A stretch of 64,000 nt of DNA from Lachnospiraceae bacterium (GCA_017500935.1 JAFVXW010000066.1:1-64000), one strand, 5' to 3'. Shown: positions 24,146 through 33,849, numbered from the stretch's first letter. The notes: generated by a model from the sequence alone, not told the origin. Numbers and translations: made by a program.

Positions 24146-25189
24146 TTAGTTGTTAGCCTTTGCTTCTCTGATCTTAGCGGTCAGTGCAGGAAGGATCTTG
24201 TTGAGATCGCCTACGATACCGTAGTCAGCTACATCAAAGATAGGTGCGGTTTCATCCTTGTTGATCGCAATGATCAGATCGGATTCTTCCATACCAGCCA
24301 GATGCTGGATAGCACCGGAGATACCGATTGCGAAGTAAACCTGAGGACGAACGGTCTTACCGGTCTGGCCTACCTGCAGATCTCTTTCTTTCCAGCCTGC
24401 GTCTACAACTGCACGGGAGCAGCTTACAGTACCGCCGATTGCGTCTGCCAGATCTTCAAGCAGAGCAAAGTTTTCAGCAGAACCAACGCCGCGGCCGCCG
24501 GATACCAGGATCTTAGCATCCATGATATCAGCAACGTCTTTTACAGCCTTAACAACTTCAAGGATTTCAACGTACTTATGGTCGGGAGTAAAACCAGGGT
24601 TAAACTCGATGATCTCAGCCTGTGCGCCGATTACGCGTTCAGCCTTCTGCATAACGCCGGGACGAACGGTAGCCATCTGAGGGCGGAAATCAGGACATGC
24701 GATGGTAGCGATGGTGTTGCCGCCGAATGCAGGACGGGTCATCAGCAGCTGATTGTGCTTCTGCTCTTTGCCGGGGATTGCAACCATGGGGAAATCGCCG
24801 ATTTCAAGCTGGGTACAGTCAGCGGTCAGACCGGTGTGTACTCTTGCGGAAACGCGGGGGCCAAGGTCACGGCCGATAGCGGTTGCGCCAACCAGCATAA
24901 TGTCGGGTTTGAAGTTGTTGATAACTTCAGCCAGAGCATGAGCATAGGGCTCAGTTCTGTATTCTTTCAGTTCGGGATCATCTACAACGATGATCTTGTC
25001 GGCGCCGTATTCAGCCAGTTCGGTGCAAAGGTCTTTTACATTGCTGCCGATCAGAACTGCGGTCACTTCAGTATTTAAGTCTTTTGCCAGATCTTTTCCT
25101 TTGCCCACCAGTTCCAGAGCGATGCCGCTCAGTTTGTTATCTACCTGCTGTGCAAAGACATATACGCCTTTATATGCTTCTAAATTCAT
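24146..25189 (-). CDS. etfA: electron transfer flavoprotein alpha subunit
   Basis: FAD-binding subunit that pairs with EtfB and Bcd in the electron-bifurcating butyryl-CoA dehydrogenase complex, which reduces crotonyl-CoA and ferredoxin with NADH. The 347-residue protein has the C-terminal FAD site SGGRGVGSAENF (about 230), SRAVVDAGW, QVGQTGKTVRPQVYFAIGISGAIQH-type segment and IAINKDETAPIFDVADYGIVGD at the end. I use ATG 25189, with GGTGA upstream; a GTG four codons earlier is possible. It follows etfB by 21 bp and ends the operon. Confidence 0.96.
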   Translation of the reverse strand: MNLEAYKGVYVFAQQVDNKLSGIALELVGKGKDLAKDLNTEVTAVLIGSNVKDLCTELAEYGADKIIVVDDPELKEYRTEPYAHALAEVINNFKPDIMLVGATAIGRDLGPRVSARVHTGLTADCTQLEIGDFPMVAIPGKEQKHNQLLMTRPAFGGNTIATIACPDFRPQMATVRPGVMQKAERVIGAQAEIIEFNPGFTPDHKYVEILEVVKAVKDVADIMDAKILVSGGRGVGSAENFALLEDLADAIGGTVSCSRAVVDAGWKERDLQVGQTGKTVRPQVYFAIGISGAIQHLAGMEESDLIIAINKDETAPIFDVADYGIVGDLNKILPALTAKIREAKANN

Positions 25190-25210
25190 CTCATTCACCA
25201 CGCTTTTCTA

Positions 25211-25993
25211 TTAAATGATATGTTTTGCAAGTAACTTGTCCATGATGTAGTCAACAGACTCAGTAGGATCAAGAACAACCTTTTCGCCTGCACCCTTACG
25301 AACTTTGTCGGATGCTTTTGCAATCTGGGTAGGAGAACCTTTCAGACCAAGGTTGAAATCTTCAACATCCTTCAGATCTGCTCTTCCCCATACGGTAACT
25401 TCTGCATCAAATGCATCGAAAATTCCGCCGGGAGTCATGTAACGGGGCTCATTTAATTCAGCCAGTGCAGTGATCAGACAAGGCATCTGTGCTTTTACTA
25501 CATGATAACCGTCATCATAGAGACGTTCTACGATAACGCTGTTGCCGTCGATCTTGATGTCCTGTGCATAGCTGATAACAGGAATGTCAAGATGTTCGGA
25601 GATCTGAGGACCAACCTGTGCGGTATCACCGTCGATAGCCTGACGGCCGGTAATGATCAGATCGTATTCGATATTGCGGATAGCGCCTGCCAGAGTCTGG
25701 CTGGTTGCCCAGGTATCAGCACCGCCCAGTACTCTGTCGGTAACAAGGATACCCTTATCAGCGCCCATAGCCATAGCTTCACGAAGAACTTCTTCAGCCT
25801 TGGGAAGACCCATGGTGATAGCAGTTACTTCTGCGCCGTACTGATCTTTTAAACGAAGAGCAGCTTCCAGACCAGCTTTGTCATCGGGATTCATGATGGT
25901 GAGCATAGCAGCTCTGTCCAGAGTACCGTCAGCTTTGAATTTAACGCCGCCCTTGGTATCGGGAACCTGTTTAATACAAACAACGATTTTCAT
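25211..25993 (-). CDS. etfB: electron transfer flavoprotein beta subunit
   Basis: Partner of EtfA; binds the bifurcating FAD and NADH in Bcd-type complexes. The 260-residue protein opens with MKIVVCIKQVPDT, has ITGRQAIDGDTAQVGPQISEHL near residue 120 and ARYMTPGGIF-like spacing later, typical of EtfB. The ATG at 25993 is used, because the GTG at 26005 is too close to its GGAG. It lies 29 bp after bcd and 21 bp before etfA. Confidence 0.96.
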   Translation of the reverse strand: MKIVVCIKQVPDTKGGVKFKADGTLDRAAMLTIMNPDDKAGLEAALRLKDQYGAEVTAITMGLPKAEEVLREAMAMGADKGILVTDRVLGGADTWATSQTLAGAIRNIEYDLIITGRQAIDGDTAQVGPQISEHLDIPVISYAQDIKIDGNSVIVERLYDDGYHVVKAQMPCLITALAELNEPRYMTPGGIFDAFDAEVTVWGRADLKDVEDFNLGLKGSPTQIAKASDKVRKGAGEKVVLDPTESVDYIMDKLLAKHII

Positions 25994-26022
25994 TGTATTA
26001 TTCACTCCTTATTCTCTTCAAA

Positions 26023-27174
26023 TTACTTTAACAGTGCGCCGGAGATAACCATTCTCTGAACTTCGCTGGTACCTTCGTAGATCTCGGTGATCTTAGCATC
26101 GCGCATCATACGCTCAACTTCGTATTCTCTGGTGTAACCGTAACCGCCGTGCAGCTGAACTGCCTTGGTGGTAACTTCCATAGCTACTTCAGCAGCATAC
26201 AGCTTAGCCATAGCAGCTTCTACGGAGTAAACCTTCTGGGTGTTCTTAGCAACCGCTGCCTTGTAAACCAGCATCTTAGCTGCTTCACACTTGGTAGCCA
26301 TGTCAGCGATCTGGAACTGAGTGTTCTGGAATGCGCCGATTGCTCTGCCGAACTGTTTTCTTTCCATTACATAATTGATGGTGGATTCCAGAGCGCCTTC
26401 CGCAATACCCAGAGCCTGAGAAGCGATACCGATACGGCCGCCATCCAGAGTGTGCATAGCGATTGCGAAGCCCTTACCCTGCTGACCTAACAGATTTTCC
26501 TTGGGGATTCTGCAATCCTGGAAGATCAGTTCGTAAGTGGAAGAACCACGGATACCCATCTTCTTTTCTTTGGTACCGAAGGAGAAACCGGGAGTACCTT
26601 TTTCTACGATGAATGCAGAAATTTCTTTGCTCTTGCGGCCGCGCTTTTCAACGATGCCGGTAACTGCGAAGATGATGTATACATCAGCTTCTTTACCGTT
26701 GGTGATAAAGCACTTGGAACCGTTTAATACCCATTCTTCGCCGTCTAAAACAGCCTTGGTCTGCTGACCCTGAGCATCGGTACCAGCGCCGGGCTCGGTA
26801 AGACCGAATGCGCCAAGCTTTTCACCCTTTGCAAGGGGAATCAGGTATTTCTGCTTCTGAGCTTCAGTACCGTAGGTCAGAATAGGATCACAGCAAAGAG
26901 AGGTGTGTGCGGATACGATAACGCCTGTGGTGCCGCAAACTTTGGAAAGTTCTTCTACACACATAGCGTAAGTTAAAATATCACAGCCCTGGCCGCCGTA
27001 TTCCTTGGGAATCGGAATACCCATGAAGCCTGCTTTAACCATTTTTTCAACGGTTTCTCTGGGGAACTCTTCGGTTTCGTCAACTTCCTGAGCCAGAGGT
27101 TTTACTTCTTTTTCGGCAAACTCTTTGAAGAGCTGTCTTGCCATTTCATGTTTTTTAGTTAACATAAAATCCAT
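26023..27174 (-). CDS. bcd: butyryl-CoA dehydrogenase
   Basis: FAD acyl-CoA dehydrogenase of 383 residues that reduces crotonyl-CoA to butyryl-CoA with EtfAB. It has FGLTEPGAGTDAQGQQT (about 125-141), KCFITNG, and the C-terminal LHGGYGYTREYEVERMMRD followed by ITEIYEGTSEVQRM, where the Glu is the catalytic base of short-chain dehydrogenases. Position between hbd and etfB fits the classic operon. Confidence 0.96.
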   Translation of the reverse strand: MDFMLTKKHEMARQLFKEFAEKEVKPLAQEVDETEEFPRETVEKMVKAGFMGIPIPKEYGGQGCDILTYAMCVEELSKVCGTTGVIVSAHTSLCCDPILTYGTEAQKQKYLIPLAKGEKLGAFGLTEPGAGTDAQGQQTKAVLDGEEWVLNGSKCFITNGKEADVYIIFAVTGIVEKRGRKSKEISAFIVEKGTPGFSFGTKEKKMGIRGSSTYELIFQDCRIPKENLLGQQGKGFAIAMHTLDGGRIGIASQALGIAEGALESTINYVMERKQFGRAIGAFQNTQFQIADMATKCEAAKMLVYKAAVAKNTQKVYSVEAAMAKLYAAEVAMEVTTKAVQLHGGYGYTREYEVERMMRDAKITEIYEGTSEVQRMVISGALLK

Positions 27175-27206
27175 GTCGATCTATCCTCCAAAATAATAAA
27201 CACTAA

Positions 27207-28046
27207 TTACTTTCTGTAATCATAGAAACCGATACCGGTCTTCTTGCCCAGCTTGCCTGCGCGAACCATCTTCTTAAGAAGGGGATGAGGACGGTACTTG
27301 GGATCGCCGGTTTCAGACTGCAGAACTTCCATGATTGCCAGAACGATGTCCAGACCAACCAGATCACCCAGAGCCAGAGGTCCCATGGGATGGGAAGCAC
27401 CAAGCTTCATAGCGGTGTCGATATCTTCTACAGTTGCGATGCCGTCAGCATAGATGCCGATTGCTTCGTTGATCATGGGGATCAGGATCTTGTTAACAAC
27501 AAAACCGGGAGCTTCTTTTACTTCTACGGGAACCTTGCCGATTGCAACGGAGATCTCTTTGATCTTTTCAACAAGTTCAGCGGGGGTGTTTTCACCAGCG
27601 ATAACTTCAACCAGTTTCATTCTGTCAGCAGGGTTGAAGAAGTGCATGCCGATCAGAGGTCTGTCAAGGCCTGCACCCATTTCGGTGATGGACAGGGAAG
27701 AAGTGTTGGAAGCGAAAATGCACTCGGGCTTAACGATATCCATCAGTTCCTTGAAGGTTGCCTTCTTGATTTCCATCTTTTCGGGAGCAACTTCGATAAC
27801 CAGATCACAGTCAGTACAGATATCCTTTAAACCGCAGGTGATCTTGTTCATGATCTCAGCGCCTTTTTCAGCGGAGATTTTTTCCTTGCCTACCAGGAAA
27901 TTGATGTTCTTCTGGATTCTTGCTTTGCCGCCTTCTGCGAATTCCATTTTAATATCGCAAAGACATACTTCAAAGCCATCAGTCATAGCAAAAGCCTGTG
28001 CAATACCAGCACCCATGGTGCCTGCGCCAATTACGCCAACTTTCAT
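27207..28046 (-). CDS. hbd: 3-hydroxybutyryl-CoA dehydrogenase
   Basis: Reduces acetoacetyl-CoA to 3-hydroxybutyryl-CoA. The 279-residue protein starts with the Rossmann loop [17 protein letters not shown], has [13 protein letters not shown] near residue 113, and the [15 protein letters not shown] catalytic His region near 138, and [15 protein letters not shown] in the C-terminal helical domain. It lies between crt and bcd. Confidence 0.96.
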   Translation of the reverse strand: MKVGVIGAGTMGAGIAQAFAMTDGFEVCLCDIKMEFAEGGKARIQKNINFLVGKEKISAEKGAEIMNKITCGLKDICTDCDLVIEVAPEKMEIKKATFKELMDIVKPECIFASNTSSLSITEMGAGLDRPLIGMHFFNPADRMKLVEVIAGENTPAELVEKIKEISVAIGKVPVEVKEAPGFVVNKILIPMINEAIGIYADGIATVEDIDTAMKLGASHPMGPLALGDLVGLDIVLAIMEVLQSETGDPKYRPHPLLKKMVRAGKLGKKTGIGFYDYRK

Positions 28047-28087
28047 TGTAATATCCTCCTACATAATGTGGTGTGTTTTTATGGTCA

Positions 28088-28112
28088 CCGCCTGCCGTTT
28101 TATGACAGGCGG
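28088..28112. other. intra-operon hairpin between crt and hbd
   Basis: CCGCCTG pairs with CAGGCGG in the 95-bp gap between crt and hbd, with no U-tract on either side. It may stabilise or mark a processing point in the operon transcript; this is inference from position. Confidence 0.5.
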
Positions 28113-28141
28113 CTTTGCAACCTGTTAATATTTTTTAACAA

Positions 28142-28927
28142 TTAGCAGTTCTTGAAGGGAACTTTTACCTTTTCTTTGTTCTTGTCAAGGAAGAATGCCA
28201 TGCCGTATCTCTGATCTTCGGTTTCGAAGCAGTCGCCAAACAGCTTTTCTTCAATTACAATTGCCTGGTCCATGTCAACATCAAGACCTTCGTTGATTGC
28301 TTTCTTGCAGTTGCGAACAGCGATGGGAGCGTTCTTTGCAATGCCTGCAGCCATCTTTTCAGCAGCGGGAAGCAGTTCTTCCTGAGTATAGATCGCATTT
28401 ACCAGACCGATTCTGTAAGCTTCATCAGCTTTGATGTTGCGTGCAGTATAGATCATCTGCTTAGCCATGCCTGCGCCTACCAGACGAGCCAGTCTCTGGG
28501 TGCCGCCAAAGCCGGGGGTGATGCCCAGACCAACTTCAGGCTGACCAAATACAGCATTGTCGGAGCAGATACGGATATCGCAGCTCATTGCGATCTCACA
28601 GCCGCCGCCCAGTGCAAAGCCGTTGATCGCTGCAATAACGGGAATGGGGAAAGTTTCCAGTTTGCGGAAAACATCGTTGCCCTTCTTGCCGAATGCTTCG
28701 CCTTCAGCCTTGGTCAGGGTGCTCATTTCAGCGATATCAGCGCCTGCCACGAAGGATTTTGCACCAGCGCCGGTCAGGATCAGACATCTTACTTCATCAA
28801 GGTTTACGTTGTCCAGAGTCTCGTTGAGTTCGTCAAGAACGGTGGAGTTTAACGCGTTGAGCGCTCTCTCACGGTTGATGGTAACGATCGCATACTGACC
28901 CTTCTGTTCGTATAAAATGTATTCCAT
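28142..28927 (-). CDS. crt: 3-hydroxybutyryl-CoA dehydratase (crotonase)
   Basis: Dehydrates 3-hydroxybutyryl-CoA to crotonyl-CoA. The 261-residue protein has the oxyanion-hole segments SFVAGADIAEM (about 62-72) and NGFALGGGCEIAMSCD (about 105-120), with the catalytic Glu in CEIAM and in QPEVGLGITPGFGGTQRLAR (about 135). The ATG at 28927 has AGTGAGG upstream. It lies between thl and hbd. Confidence 0.96.
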   Translation of the reverse strand: MEYILYEQKGQYAIVTINRERALNALNSTVLDELNETLDNVNLDEVRCLILTGAGAKSFVAGADIAEMSTLTKAEGEAFGKKGNDVFRKLETFPIPVIAAINGFALGGGCEIAMSCDIRICSDNAVFGQPEVGLGITPGFGGTQRLARLVGAGMAKQMIYTARNIKADEAYRIGLVNAIYTQEELLPAAEKMAAGIAKNAPIAVRNCKKAINEGLDVDMDQAIVIEEKLFGDCFETEDQRYGMAFFLDKNKEKVKVPFKNC

Positions 28928-28958
28928 TTTAAAATTCCTCACTTTTTACACACAATTC

Positions 28959-29000
28959 GGAGAATGTCTCCATTCCGAGGCATTCTCCGCTGTTTTTTTG
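28959..29000 (+). terminator. terminator-like hairpin read on the strand opposite to the operon
   Basis: GGAGAATG pairs with CATTCTCC between thl and crt and is followed on the plus strand by GCTGTTTTTTT. The U-tract is on the antisense side, so it could stop antisense transcription; on the sense strand it is only a hairpin. Confidence 0.5.
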
Positions 29001-29014
29001 TTATTTCGTACAGA

Positions 29015-30196
29015 TTAGTCTCTCTCTACGATGGTTGCGCAGCCCATACCGCCGCCGATGCACAGGGTAGCCAGACCCTTCTTAGCATCTTTTGCTTCCA
29101 TTTCGTGAAGCAGAGTAACCAGAATACGGCATCCGGATGCACCTACGGGGTGACCAAGAGCGATCGCACCGCCGTTGGGGTTTAATACTTCATCCTTAAA
29201 GCCAAGTTCTTTCTGAACAGCAACAGACTGTGCTGCGAAAGCTTCATTTGCTTCGATGATATCGAATTCATCGATAGTCATGTCAGCCTTCTTCATAACC
29301 TTCTTAACAGCTGCTACAGGACCGATACCCATAACGGAAGGATCAACACCTGCCAGAGCACCAGCAACCCAGGTAGCCATAGGCTTAACGCCCAGTTCGA
29401 TAGCCTTTTCTTCGCTCATAACAACGATTGCTGCTGCACCGTCATTGATGCTGGAAGCATTAGCAGCAGTTACCATACCGTCCTTTTTGAATGCGGGACG
29501 CAGTTTTGCGATGCCTTCAGCGGTAACGCCTGCACGAGGGCCTTCGTCCTTATTGAATACGATAGTGCCTTTTTTCTGCTTGATCTCTACGGGAACGATT
29601 TCCTTATCAAATGCGCCTGCTTCCTGAGCAGCTACAGCCTTCTGCTGGGAGTTTGCTGCGAAAGCATCCAGTTCTTCACGGGTAAGACCCCACTGGTCGC
29701 AGATGTTTTCAGCGGTGATACCCATATGATAGTCGTTGAATGCATCCCACAGAGCATCCTTAACCATAAGGTCAACCAGCTTGCCATCGTTCATTCTGTA
29801 ACCATAACGGCCCTGCATTACTGCATAGGGAGCCATGGACATGTTTTCCATACCGCCTGCAACAACGATGTCTGCATCGCCTGCTTCGATCATCTGTGCT
29901 GCCATGTTAACACAATTTAAACCGGAACCGCATACTACGTTAATAGTTACAGCGGGAGTTTCGATAGGCAGACCAGCTTTGATGGAAGCCTGACGTGCTA
30001 CGTTCTGACCCAGACCGCCCTGGATTACGCAGCCCATATATACCTGATCAACTGCTTCAGCAGGAACGCCTGCTCTGTTTAATGCTTCTTTGATAACGAT
30101 AGCGCCCAGCTCAGCTGCGGGGGTGCTGCTTAAAGTACCGCCCATAGAACCGATTGCTGTACGGCATGCGCCTGCTAATACGATTTTCTTAGCCAT
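29015..30196 (-). CDS. thl: acetyl-CoA acetyltransferase (thiolase)
   Basis: Condenses two acetyl-CoA to acetoacetyl-CoA, the first step to butyrate. The 393-residue protein has the acyl-accepting Cys in [15 protein letters not shown] (about 88), the NEAFAAQS loop, [17 protein letters not shown] (about 345) and the last catalytic Cys in [10 protein letters not shown] (about 380). The ATG at 30196 has GGAGG 9 bp upstream. It is the first gene of the operon, behind the promoter at 30286-30314. Confidence 0.97.
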   Translation of the reverse strand: MAKKIVLAGACRTAIGSMGGTLSSTPAAELGAIVIKEALNRAGVPAEAVDQVYMGCVIQGGLGQNVARQASIKAGLPIETPAVTINVVCGSGLNCVNMAAQMIEAGDADIVVAGGMENMSMAPYAVMQGRYGYRMNDGKLVDLMVKDALWDAFNDYHMGITAENICDQWGLTREELDAFAANSQQKAVAAQEAGAFDKEIVPVEIKQKKGTIVFNKDEGPRAGVTAEGIAKLRPAFKKDGMVTAANASSINDGAAAIVVMSEEKAIELGVKPMATWVAGALAGVDPSVMGIGPVAAVKKVMKKADMTIDEFDIIEANEAFAAQSVAVQKELGFKDEVLNPNGGAIALGHPVGASGCRILVTLLHEMEAKDAKKGLATLCIGGGMGCATIVERD

Positions 30197-30285
30197 GTCT
30201 TTCATCCTCCATTTGATATGAAATTCGGTAAACTTCGGGCTTATTTGTTTTTATTGTTAATTTTTTATCATAGCCCGTTGTTTCT

Positions 30286-30314
30286 ATTATAACATATTCA
30301 TATATGCAGGGCAA
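30286..30314 (-). promoter_or_regulatory. sigma-A promoter of the butyryl-CoA operon
   Basis: -35 TTGCCC (30309-30314), 17-bp spacer, perfect -10 TATAAT (30286-30291) on the minus strand, giving a leader of about 80 nt. Confidence 0.8.
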
Positions 30315-30362
30315 GAAAAAAATCGAACAAATTCATTTACTGTTTTTTCCTGTCCTCTGATA

Positions 30363-31367
30363 TCAGTCCGCATGATCCCGTACCGCAACACCGTGGTCTT
30401 CCCAGGACTCATACCCTTTCTGTCCGCGGCGGTCCGGGATTTCATAATTTTGTTTTAACCAGGAAGCAAGATGCGTTGTATACTTTACTGCCCCCTGTGC
30501 ATTTAAATGAGCATGATCTGCAAAATCCAGCGAAAAATCCATACCCATTTCCCGGTATACTTCCGGCTGATTATAGTCCTTAAACAACAGTCCGTGTTCT
30601 GCTGCCTGCCGGCTGATTTCATTAAAGCGCATCTGATCGGTTTCTTCCACCAGATAAGGTGCCGTCAAAAAAAGCAGCTGAATCCCTTTTTGCTCACAGA
30701 CTTCCATTATCTTTTCAAAATACATCTGGGACTTTTCTGTCAATGGCAGCGATTCCGTCACCTGACTTATATCCGGTTCTGTAAGTGCAGCATGATTCTG
30801 CAATTCCAAAAAACCTTTCCAGGTGGACAAAAGCTTTTTATTCCACCAGAAATTCATGAAATCTTCTTTGACAAGGTCGTCATAACGGTCATGATATCTC
30901 GGAAATCCCAGCATCCACTCCATATGATCCGAAGGTGCACTGGCCTGTATCGCTTTCCATTTATTCCCTGAAAAACGCATACCGTCAAGATTATCACCAA
31001 GCCAGGCCTCCTGTATATCATCCATAAATCTTACCGGTCCGAACATATCCACCACCACAAGCTTCGGTGTCTGGGTTTTGAGCGCCTCCAGAAGATAATG
31101 ATAGCTGTTCCACACAGGCTGTTCTGCTGTTGTCAGAAGATAAGCTGCAATCCCTTCCTGTTCCCAGAGTACACGGGTATCCACATTACAATGTACATGG
31201 CTGCTTCCCAAAAACAGAACATCAATCGTATTGCCGGGCTGGTTGTATAAATTTCTCGCCTGACTGGCTCCGTTTTCTGATTTTACACATAAAATGCGCA
31301 TAAGACATGCAAGCATAAATGCTGTCAGCGCTAAAAATACCAACATTCTGCACCATCTTTTTTTCAT
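30363..31367 (-). CDS. SGNH/DltD-like protein of an O-acylation system
   Basis: A 334-residue protein with one N-terminal membrane anchor (about residues 8-27) and an extracellular SGNH-type domain: VLFLGSSHVHCNVDT (Ser of block I, about 50-64) and DHAHLNAQGAVKY near the C terminus (Asp-x-x-His). Such proteins pair with MBOAT acyltransferases and transfer acyl groups to surface polysaccharide. It lies 11 bp after the MBOAT gene, so they form one unit. The acyl acceptor is unknown. Confidence 0.82.
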   Translation of the reverse strand: MKKRWCRMLVFLALTAFMLACLMRILCVKSENGASQARNLYNQPGNTIDVLFLGSSHVHCNVDTRVLWEQEGIAAYLLTTAEQPVWNSYHYLLEALKTQTPKLVVVDMFGPVRFMDDIQEAWLGDNLDGMRFSGNKWKAIQASAPSDHMEWMLGFPRYHDRYDDLVKEDFMNFWWNKKLLSTWKGFLELQNHAALTEPDISQVTESLPLTEKSQMYFEKIMEVCEQKGIQLLFLTAPYLVEETDQMRFNEISRQAAEHGLLFKDYNQPEVYREMGMDFSLDFADHAHLNAQGAVKYTTHLASWLKQNYEIPDRRGQKGYESWEDHGVAVRDHAD

Positions 31368-31378
31368 AACCCTGCCTC

Positions 31379-32890
31379 CTAAAACTGCATATAAATAAAA
31401 TCAGCAGGATCATATCCCACACCGTATTTTCCGCAGACAAAGATCATTGCGATCAGTCCCATACAAAATGCAGCCCTGAACCAATAAGGTGCTTCATACA
31501 GCCAATGCGCAAATTCTTTTTTCTTCCATTCACTGATCATATCAACAAACAATATGATCATCACCGCCACTGCTGCCACAAACATTTCTACTTTGTTAAG
31601 TCCCATCGCAAAGATAAATTCTTTGACATATAAAAATCCCTGCCATTTTGTAAACAGGTTTTTAAGACATACCAGCGCAACTTTCACGCTTTCTGCCCTG
31701 AAAAAAATCCACAGGCAGGAAACTGCCGCAAATGTCAAAAGGCCATGAACACCTTTCCAGATAAACGAAACTGCCGCAGGCCATTTATGCACACCGCCAA
31801 TCTTCCATTTCCCCGAAAGTTTTTCGATACAGTTTTCGAGTACCTGAAAGCTTCCGTGAAGCAATCCCCACATCAGATACTGCGGCGCACCGCCATGCCA
31901 CAGACCGCTGACCAGAAAGGTAAACAATACGTTCAGATTCCGGCGCAAAAATCCTTTTCTGCTGCCGCCAAGCGGAATATAAACATAGTCCTTAAACCAT
32001 CCGCTCAAAGACATATGCCAGCGGTCCCAGAAGCTGCGTATTCCTGCTGCAAAATAAGGCTGTCTGAAATTGGGCAGCAGCTCAAATCCCATTATTTTTG
32101 CCGCACCTGAGGCGATACAGGAATAACTTGCAAAATCACAGTAAATCTGCACGGAATAAAACACAGCAGCCATCATCATCGTAAAACTGTCTGTATTTTC
32201 ATAAATACCATACAGATAATCCACCAGGATCGAAACTCTGTCAGCGACTACCATTTTTAAAAAGAATCCCCACAGCATACTGATCGCACCCTGTACGATC
32301 CTGTCATAATCAAGAAGCTGTCTTCGTGACTGATTCCCTATCCTTTTAAGCTGCGGCAAAAAATGTCCGCCGCGTTCAATGGGACCGCTGGTAATATTGG
32401 GAAAAAATGTCACAAACACCGTATACCGGAGCAGATTTTTTTCCGCCGGATATTTTTTTGCAGATACATCCAGAAGATATCCCAGAGCCTGCAGGGTATA
32501 AAAGGAAATTCCAAGCGGAGCAACAAGCCCCCAGTTTCCTGCCAGATTGAATTTGAACCTGCGAAGTCCCCTGCCGTAAGCGGCATTTAAAAGCGTTTCC
32601 CATACCGGCAAATATCGAAATACTGCCAGCAAAAGCAGATTCAGCAAAAGTACGCTCAAAACCATCGCCTTTTTCTTCCATCCGCTTTCTGTCTTTTCCA
32701 CCAGACAGGCACAGACATGGGTACTCACCACAGAAAAAGCCAGCCAGATGATCGCTGACGGATCTGCAGCCATAAAAAACACCAGATTAGCCACTGCCAG
32801 CACATAAATCCGCCCGCGTGCAGGCACGAAAAAAAAGATACACAAAATACACAGCAGAAATGCTGCGAACTGAAATGATTGGAAAAGCAA
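31379..32890 (-). CDS. MBOAT family membrane O-acyltransferase (AlgI/DltB-like)
   Basis: A 503-residue multispan protein. Family marks are ISFYTLQALGYLLDV (about 115-130), FFPNITSGPIERG, SYSCIASGAAKIMGF and the catalytic-His region LNVLFTFLVSGLWHGGA (about 300-320). It moves acyl groups across the membrane for O-acetylation of an exopolysaccharide or wall polymer. The best start is TTG at 32890, because GGAGG lies 7 bp upstream and the protein then begins at the family-typical MLFQSFQF; a GTG at 32920 is worse placed. A leader of about 200 nt precedes it. Confidence 0.88.
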   Translation of the reverse strand: MLFQSFQFAAFLLCILCIFFFVPARGRIYVLAVANLVFFMAADPSAIIWLAFSVVSTHVCACLVEKTESGWKKKAMVLSVLLLNLLLLAVFRYLPVWETLLNAAYGRGLRRFKFNLAGNWGLVAPLGISFYTLQALGYLLDVSAKKYPAEKNLLRYTVFVTFFPNITSGPIERGGHFLPQLKRIGNQSRRQLLDYDRIVQGAISMLWGFFLKMVVADRVSILVDYLYGIYENTDSFTMMMAAVFYSVQIYCDFASYSCIASGAAKIMGFELLPNFRQPYFAAGIRSFWDRWHMSLSGWFKDYVYIPLGGSRKGFLRRNLNVLFTFLVSGLWHGGAPQYLMWGLLHGSFQVLENCIEKLSGKWKIGGVHKWPAAVSFIWKGVHGLLTFAAVSCLWIFFRAESVKVALVCLKNLFTKWQGFLYVKEFIFAMGLNKVEMFVAAVAVMIILFVDMISEWKKKEFAHWLYEAPYWFRAAFCMGLIAMIFVCGKYGVGYDPADFIYMQF

Positions 32891-33096
32891 CGTTTTTCCT
32901 CCGTATTCTTTGAGAAGCACCTTCTCCTATTTCTACGACTGCGATTTGCACTGCCTGTCTTTTCACTGTTCTGCAAATGCTTGCGGGGCATATCAACACC
33001 TTCCGTAAGCCATCTGCCAACTTAAAAGCATGGCTTATACAAGTTCCTTCCAGATAACATTTCTGTCTGTTATCTGTACACATCATAACTAAAATA
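32891..33096 (-). promoter_or_regulatory. long structured leader of the MBOAT gene
   Basis: About 200 nt of transcribed leader without a recognised gene. It contains CAGATAACA pairing with TGTTATCTG (about 33047-33072) and AAGCCAT pairing with ATGGCTT further on, both read on the minus strand. It does not match a riboswitch class I know. A short basic open frame begins at 32991 but I do not call it. Confidence 0.4.
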
Positions 33097-33125
33097 AGTA
33101 TACGAAACGCCGTCTTTTCCGTCAA
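33097..33125 (-). promoter_or_regulatory. sigma-A promoter for the MBOAT-SGNH genes
   Basis: -35 TTGACG (33120-33125), 17-bp spacer, -10 TATACT (33097-33102) on the minus strand. Confidence 0.7.
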
Positions 33126-33177
33126 CATTTTTGTAACAAACTTAATATTTTCTTAACTTTTATACAAAAACGTTCTA

Positions 33178-33211
33178 AACGAAAATCACCCCGGGAATCA
33201 TTCCCGGGGTG
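33178..33211 (-). terminator. hpf terminator
   Basis: On the minus strand CACCCCGGGAAT pairs with ATTCCCGGGGTG and is followed by ATTTTCGTTT, 32 bp after the hpf stop. Confidence 0.8.
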
Positions 33212-33243
33212 CATAACTGCTGTTATATCATGATTTTTTCTGT

Positions 33244-33774
33244 TTATGTTTCAGGTTCGATCAAACCGTAGGTGCCGCCTTTGCGCTTGTACACCACATT
33301 CACTTCATCTGTCTCTGCGTTGCAGAATACAAAGAAATTATGTCCCAAAAGCTCCATCTGTACACAGGCATCTTCCGGATACATGGGCTTGATATCAAAC
33401 TTCTTGGTGCGGACAATTCTGATCTCTTCTTCATCCTCATCGTAATCATTCTCGATATAGGAAGGCTGGAAGCTTCCTGCAGCCTGATGCTGCGCGATCA
33501 GTTTGGTCTTATATTTCTTGAGCTGTCTTTCGATGATCTCTTCTACAAGGTCGATGGAAACATACATATCATTGCTTGTCTGTTCAGAGCGGATGATATT
33601 GCCCTTAACGGGAATCGTCACTTCGATCTTCTGACGGTCCTTTTCCACGCTCAAGGTTACATGCACTTCGGTGTTGGCTGTAAAATACTTCTCCAGCTTA
33701 CCGATCTTGGCTTCCACGGCGCTTCGCAGTCCGGTTGTCACTTCCATGTTTCTGCCGTTGATAATAATATTCAT
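33244..33774 (-). CDS. hpf: ribosome hibernation promoting factor, long form
   Basis: Binds the 30S subunit and dimerises 70S ribosomes in stationary phase. The 176-residue protein has the N-terminal S30AE domain (MNIIINGRNMEVT, KIEVTIPVKGNIIRSE), a middle linker rich in acidic residues (about 110-120), and the C-terminal dimerisation domain ending FFVFCNAETDEVNVVYKRKGGTYGLIEP. Length is normal for long HPF. It has its own promoter and terminator. Confidence 0.95.
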   Translation of the reverse strand: MNIIINGRNMEVTTGLRSAVEAKIGKLEKYFTANTEVHVTLSVEKDRQKIEVTIPVKGNIIRSEQTSNDMYVSIDLVEEIIERQLKKYKTKLIAQHQAAGSFQPSYIENDYDEDEEEIRIVRTKKFDIKPMYPEDACVQMELLGHNFFVFCNAETDEVNVVYKRKGGTYGLIEPET

Positions 33775-33819
33775 TCACATCATCCCTTCTGGTCCAAGAT
33801 TAGGATTTCTCCTGATTTG

Positions 33820-33848
33820 ATTATAACACAGGCACTATCATTGAGCAA
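33820..33848 (-). promoter_or_regulatory. sigma-A promoter for hpf
   Basis: -35 TTGCTC (33843-33848), 17-bp spacer, -10 TATAAT (33820-33825) on the minus strand, about 45 bp before the start. Confidence 0.75.
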
Positions 33849-33849
33849 T

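Noticed and set aside
32725-32991. Basic leader peptide before the MBOAT gene
   Set aside because: It has a weak ribosome site and runs far into the MBOAT gene in another frame; composition looks like a shadow. Kept only as a remark.
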